From Pseudomonadota bacterium (GTDB taxonomy: Bacteria; Pseudomonadota; Gammaproteobacteria; Burkholderiales; Thiobacteraceae), in NCBI GenBank assembly GCA_021812385.1, contig JAKANO010000005.1:149046-213045 (forward strand): DNA of 64,000 bases. Reading direction: 5' to 3'. A program made the position numbers and the translations under genes. Under the pieces are notes generated by a model that was not told the origin of the DNA, did no database searches, and worked only from the letters and a program-made list of their open reading frames with translations. This document shows positions 61,403-64,000 of the stretch, in pieces. Position 1 is the first letter of the stretch. The number at the start of each line of letters is the position of its first letter.

Positions 61403-61702
61403 ATGTTTAAAAACGGCATGCGGCCGGTACATCCCGGCGAAATTTTACGAGAAGACTTTCTCATTCCGCTGGGCATGAGCGCCAACGCGCTCTCGAAAGC
61501 GCTCAATGTGCCCGCACCGCGTATCAACGACATTGTGCGCGAACGGCGCGGCGTTACAGCCGACACGGCGATGCGACTGGCGCGCTACTTCGGCGGCGAT
61601 GCACGCTCCTGGATGAACCTGCAAGCGGCCTACGACTTGAGAGTTGCGGAGATCGAAAACGCCAAGCGTATTGAAAAAGAAATCGTGCCGGCCGCAGCTT
61701 GA
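61403..61702 (+). CDS. higA: HigA-family antitoxin/XRE regulator, solitary
   Basis: A 99-residue protein of the HigA/VapI type: MRPVHPGEILREDFLIPLGMSANALSKALNVPAPRINDIVRERRGV is the XRE helix-turn-helix, and MRLARYFGGDARSWMNLQAAYDLR is the family signature. It would bind and silence a RelE-fold HigB toxin, but the upstream 214 bases hold no toxin gene. The bases GACTATCATTGA just before the ribosome-binding site read D-Y-H-stop, like the end of many HigB proteins, hinting that the toxin was lost. GGAGAA precedes the ATG. Confidence 0.85.
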   Translation: MFKNGMRPVHPGEILREDFLIPLGMSANALSKALNVPAPRINDIVRERRGVTADTAMRLARYFGGDARSWMNLQAAYDLRVAEIENAKRIEKEIVPAAA

Positions 61703-61767
61703 ACTTCCCATGCTAAAGCTGCGCGCCCCCCGTGTAGCGCCGGCATCTTACCATCAACCTCCGGCAA

Positions 61768-62140
61768 TCAACGATCCAGCGGACCCACCACCCCGCGCCC
61801 GCTGCGATTCGGCACATGCGTGTAGATCATCGTCCGTGGCAAAAGAGTGGCGGAAGGTATGGCAAGTGGTCGGCTTCACCAACCCGGTCGCCATATACAA
61901 AAACAGCAGGGCCGAAAGCGCCTGCGCCTGCGTGGAGGATGCCACATTGCCGTCCACCGCCAAGTGCGTCAGAAAAGCCTCGACCTCCGGCGCGCCCAAT
62001 TCTTTGGGATGGCGCTTGCGATGAAAATAAATAAAGCGTTTGATCCAGTCGACATAAGCATGCTCAGTGCGAATACTGTAATGTTTGACCCGGATGCGAT
62101 CGCGCACTTGGTCCAATAATTTTGGTTGAGGGATTTGCAT
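61768..62140 (-). pseudogene. intI: Integron integrase IntI, pseudogene with internal deletions
   Basis: The minus-strand translation from the ATG at 62138-62140 gives the IntI N-terminal domain ([43 protein letters not shown]) to about SALLFLY, then jumps to [11 protein letters not shown] of the catalytic domain, and after a frameshift to [24 protein letters not shown] at 61768. About 180 residues before the HTFRH box, and the HLL...LLGH...ST part after it, are missing. The catalytic Arg of box 2 and the final Tyr remain, but the gene is only 124 codons against about 320 and cannot be active. Orientation (opposite to the cassettes) is that of a normal integron. Confidence 0.85.
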
Positions 62141-62191
62141 AAGCATCCAGAGGTGGATAAAAATAATGCCAATAGTATATATTGATAACAA

Positions 62192-62280
62192 TCAAGAATA
62201 AACATGACCACACATCCGAATTTCCCACCAGTATTGGTGCAATTAATTACCCCATTTTTGGGGTCTACTTTACGTTATGT
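62192..62280 (+). other. Putative attI region and first cassette boundary
   Basis: The stretch between intI and the first cassette. GTTATGT at 62274-62280 fits the GTT-start recombination core (GTTRRRY, one mismatch) where cassette DNA would begin, and small inverted repeats (CCACCAgtATTGGTG, CCCatttttGGG) lie upstream. A cassette promoter was not clearly identified. The assignment is by position. Confidence 0.4.
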
Positions 62281-62316
62281 ATCGTAAATCACCGCCCCTA
62301 CGAACTCGCTAATCCT

Positions 62317-63198
62317 ATGTACAACCTTCTTGTAACTGCGGCTGAGGGAGCTTGGGACCTCGATGCCTACGAGTACGACCGGAGCCGTTTTCTTGAGTAC
62401 ACAGCTGAGAGCCTCAAGGCCCGGTTTGCCAAGCTCACGACCGAGGCAATTGAGCAACTGAAGCTATTTCCCACCTTGTTCACCTACGAGGGTGATGATG
62501 CGCCAGTCCGGGTCGGTTACATCAGAAGAATCCGGGAGAGAGGCCGGAGCATTCTGATTGAATACGAATTCGATGAAACAGTTTCCCCTTTTTCCTTTAG
62601 CGCCCTAGCGCCGTTAGCTGTAAAGCTCGATATCGGTGGCTGGGAAATGTCACGGACGCACTGGGCCGTTAAAGACGAAGATCTCTTCGAGATCCTGGCC
62701 GCTGCCAATCTAGTTGATCAGAGCTATATCGGAGTGGATCGCCCGCCTGGTCGGGTTGAGGAAATGCGCTTTAAGGTCGCGCTCTCATTTCCTGGCGAAA
62801 AGCGAGACTACGTTGCGGCAGTAGCCGCAGAAGTGAAAAAGAGGCTTGGGCCGGGTACGGTCTTCTATGACAAGGACTTCACCGCACAACTTGCACGACC
62901 AAATCTGGACACCCTGCTTCAGCGAATCTATCTGAACAACTCAGAACTCGTGGTTGTCTTTCTTTGTGCGGACTATGAGCGTAAAGAGTGGTGCGGCTTG
63001 GAATGGCGCGCTATTCGAACCATCATCAAGAACAAGAATGATTATGCGATCATGTTCATGCGGTTCGATGGTGCAGATGTAAGCGGTTCAATGTCTATTG
63101 ACGGCTATGTCGACCTCGAAGAGCATTCCCCGGTGCAAGCTGCACGAATGATCGTTGAGCGGGTTCGGCTAAATGAACTCCCGCAAAGCGATGCATAA
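62317..63198 (+). CDS. TIR-domain protein in integron cassette
   Basis: A 293-residue cytoplasmic protein. The N-terminal 150 residues (MYNLLVTAAEGAWDLDAYEY...) have no recognised domain. The C-terminal 140 form a TIR domain: FKVALSFPGEKRDYVAAV (first strand), TVFYDKDF, IYLNNSELVVVFLCADY and KEWCGLEWRAI, whose Glu is the candidate NAD-cleaving residue. TIR proteins of this type often act in antiphage defence by destroying NAD. ATG 62317 is chosen as start in the cassette frame. The stop codon lies in the R'' box of the attC site. Low GC compared with the core supports acquisition. Confidence 0.8.
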   Translation: MYNLLVTAAEGAWDLDAYEYDRSRFLEYTAESLKARFAKLTTEAIEQLKLFPTLFTYEGDDAPVRVGYIRRIRERGRSILIEYEFDETVSPFSFSALAPLAVKLDIGGWEMSRTHWAVKDEDLFEILAAANLVDQSYIGVDRPPGRVEEMRFKVALSFPGEKRDYVAAVAAEVKKRLGPGTVFYDKDFTAQLARPNLDTLLQRIYLNNSELVVVFLCADYERKEWCGLEWRAIRTIIKNKNDYAIMFMRFDGADVSGSMSIDGYVDLEEHSPVQAARMIVERVRLNELPQSDA

Positions 63199-63261
63199 CC
63201 CTGCGGTCCACCGGACGCTGCGCGATAAAGCCGCGCAGCGCCGGTGACCTCCACGTTAGCC
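63193..63261 (+). other. Integron attC recombination site
   Basis: R'' box GCATAAC (63193-63199), R' box GTTAGCC (63255-63261). Between them GGTC(c)ACCGG(a)CGCTGCGCG (63205-63224) pairs with CGCGCAGCGCCGGTGACC (63232-63249), leaving two unpaired bases (C and A) on the left strand, as in the extrahelical bases of functional attC sites. The loop is ATAAAGC. It ends the TIR cassette and begins the second cassette. Confidence 0.8.
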
Positions 63262-63267
63262 ATCAAT

Positions 63268-63855
63268 ATGAAGGGGCTCATGTACATCGCTGGTTCTTTC
63301 CACTCTGTCCGTCGCTCGGTTTGCGGTGGCGGGAAAGAGTGGATAGACAACGACCCTCATTTTTGGAGCAGCCCACCAACTTGGGGAATATGCCGTAATG
63401 ATCTGCGCCGCCGAGCAGATGTAGGAGATTACATTTTCTTTGTCCTGCCAAAAGCGGCGAAACATTCTCAATCTATCTTTGGGTATTTGAAGGTTCAAGA
63501 GAAAATCACACATACGGCTGCGTTCGTTCGGAGCAATCTAAAATCTAAGCGCATGAGCAACAAAATCCCAAACGGCAACATAATCGTTGATGCCTCAGGC
63601 CGATATAACCGGTTTGACGTAGGGGCTCATCAGCACATGTTTGACAGAATTAAGGATGAATATGTAATCGGAGAGGTCGCTAACTCGCGCCTCCTAACCG
63701 CCGAGGAAATTGAGGTGCTGGCTCCCGATTTTGTTCCAATGCTCCAGCGCATATTTAACAGCCAAGGAGCGACCCCAATTGAACTCATCAGTCGCTATGG
63801 GCAAACTCTTTCACCAGCTCAAGTTCGGGCAGTGCTGGAGTGGGTCAATAGCTAA
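63268..63855 (+). CDS. Integron-cassette protein, possible PUA/EVE-like (Nmad-type) fold
   Basis: A 195-residue protein. The N-terminal part (YIAGSFHSVRRSVCGGGKEWIDNDP, then GDYIFFVLPKAAKHSQSIFGYLKV) looks like the beta-barrel proteins with PUA/EVE or nucleotide-modification-associated (Nmad) folds that bind modified bases; this is a tentative call by eye. The C-terminus is helical (LTAEEIEVLAPDFVPMLQRIF). It starts 7 bases after the R' box of the attC site and its stop codon is in the next R''-like box, so it is a complete cassette gene. Start ATG 63268, with 63280 as alternative. Confidence 0.6.
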   Translation: MKGLMYIAGSFHSVRRSVCGGGKEWIDNDPHFWSSPPTWGICRNDLRRRADVGDYIFFVLPKAAKHSQSIFGYLKVQEKITHTAAFVRSNLKSKRMSNKIPNGNIIVDASGRYNRFDVGAHQHMFDRIKDEYVIGEVANSRLLTAEEIEVLAPDFVPMLQRIFNSQGATPIELISRYGQTLSPAQVRAVLEWVNS

Positions 63856-63872
63856 CCCGGCAGTCGAGAGGG
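63850..63872 (+). other. Truncated attC site of the second cassette
   Basis: AGCTAACCCGGCAGTCGAGAGGGA has the R''-like GCTAAC and the GGCAGTCGAGAGGGA arm seen in attC sites, but the complementary half and the GTTRRRY box are absent. The sequence passes directly into an IS30-type end. Confidence 0.5.
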
Positions 63873-63880
63873 AGGCGAAT

Positions 63881-64000
63881 TCAACTTACAAGCGCGCCAC
63901 GCAAAGCCTTCATAAATACACTGTGGGGTGTCTGATAGGCGAGACACTTTCTGGGTCGATGATTCAACTTTTTCACGGCGAGCGCAATCTCTTTTTCGGT
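63881..64000 (-). mobile_element. IS30-family transposase, C-terminal end (partial)
   Basis: Reverse-strand translation from the window edge gives TEKEIALAVKKLNHRPRKCL followed by AYQTPHSVFMKALRGALVS and a stop at 63881-63883. LNxRPRKxLxxxTPxxxF is the C-terminal signature of IS30-family transposases. The stop lies in AGTTGAATTCGCC, like the terminal repeat of such elements, so the insertion-sequence end is near 63873. The rest of the element is outside the window. It has split the second attC site. Confidence 0.75.

Noticed and set aside
1..64000. CRISPR arrays, rRNA genes, replication origin
   Set aside because: No regularly spaced direct repeats, no rRNA-like sequence and no DnaA-box cluster were noticed in the window.

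Overview
The window looks like chromosomal DNA of a betaproteobacterium, probably from the Nitrosomonadales/Gallionellales neighbourhood. This rests on gene order and on protein style (grpE-dnaK-dnaJ, ppa, queD, lysC, hslO, gluQ, pilU, hda divergent from purM-purN, DUF3108 proteins). Most genes are GC-rich with G/C-ending codons. The lower-GC patches are about 23300-24060, 42000-43520, 48570-49290 and 62200-63860; they coincide with accessory or probably acquired DNA. No species can be named from the sequence alone.

Layout. 1-8950 is mostly housekeeping: partial ycaO, the heat-shock operon grpE/dnaK/dnaJ with two near-consensus sigma-32 promoters, a small class III cyclase, ppa, queD, a radical SAM protein, an XRE regulator, lysC and tRNA-Ser(GCU), whose 3' end lies in a perfect 29-bp palindrome. 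9174-13417 holds a GAF-GAF-PAS-adenylate cyclase next to an MBL-fold protein. 13763-18078 is a five-gene operon (secreted TPR protein, SDR, haem-oxygenase-like diiron oxidase candidate, AMP-forming ligase, thermostable-haemolysin/GNAT-like protein). It is preceded by a well-spaced sigma-54 promoter and an exact IHF consensus site, and it lies close to a porin/PBP pair and a histidine kinase plus NtrC-type activator (19896-22999). 24079-33962 carries a HAD phosphatase/aminotransferase/hydrolase trio, an OmpR-type two-component system, and two converging operons that suggest lipid or glycan tailoring. 36564-41060 is a 1498-residue exported beta-propeller protein with a caspase-like peptidase domain. 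42000-46299 is a MarR/GbsR-controlled membrane/redox operon with two matching palindromic operators. 46557-61188 is again largely core (hslO, gluQ, pilU, an Atm1-type ABC exporter, thioredoxin, hda, purMN, DUF3108 proteins, an AI-2E family permease, an RNA m5C methyltransferase).

The right end (61400-64000) is a decayed chromosomal integron. It has a solitary HigA antitoxin, an integron-integrase pseudogene with two internal deletions, a cassette with a C-terminal TIR domain, a foldable attC site with extrahelical bases, a second cassette with a possible PUA/EVE-like protein, and a second attC cut by an IS30-family element that runs off the window.

The two best candidates for undescribed biology are the sigma-54-controlled haemolysin/ligase/diiron-oxidase/SDR operon with its adjacent sensor pair, and the TIR and PUA-like integron cassettes, which look like defence genes.
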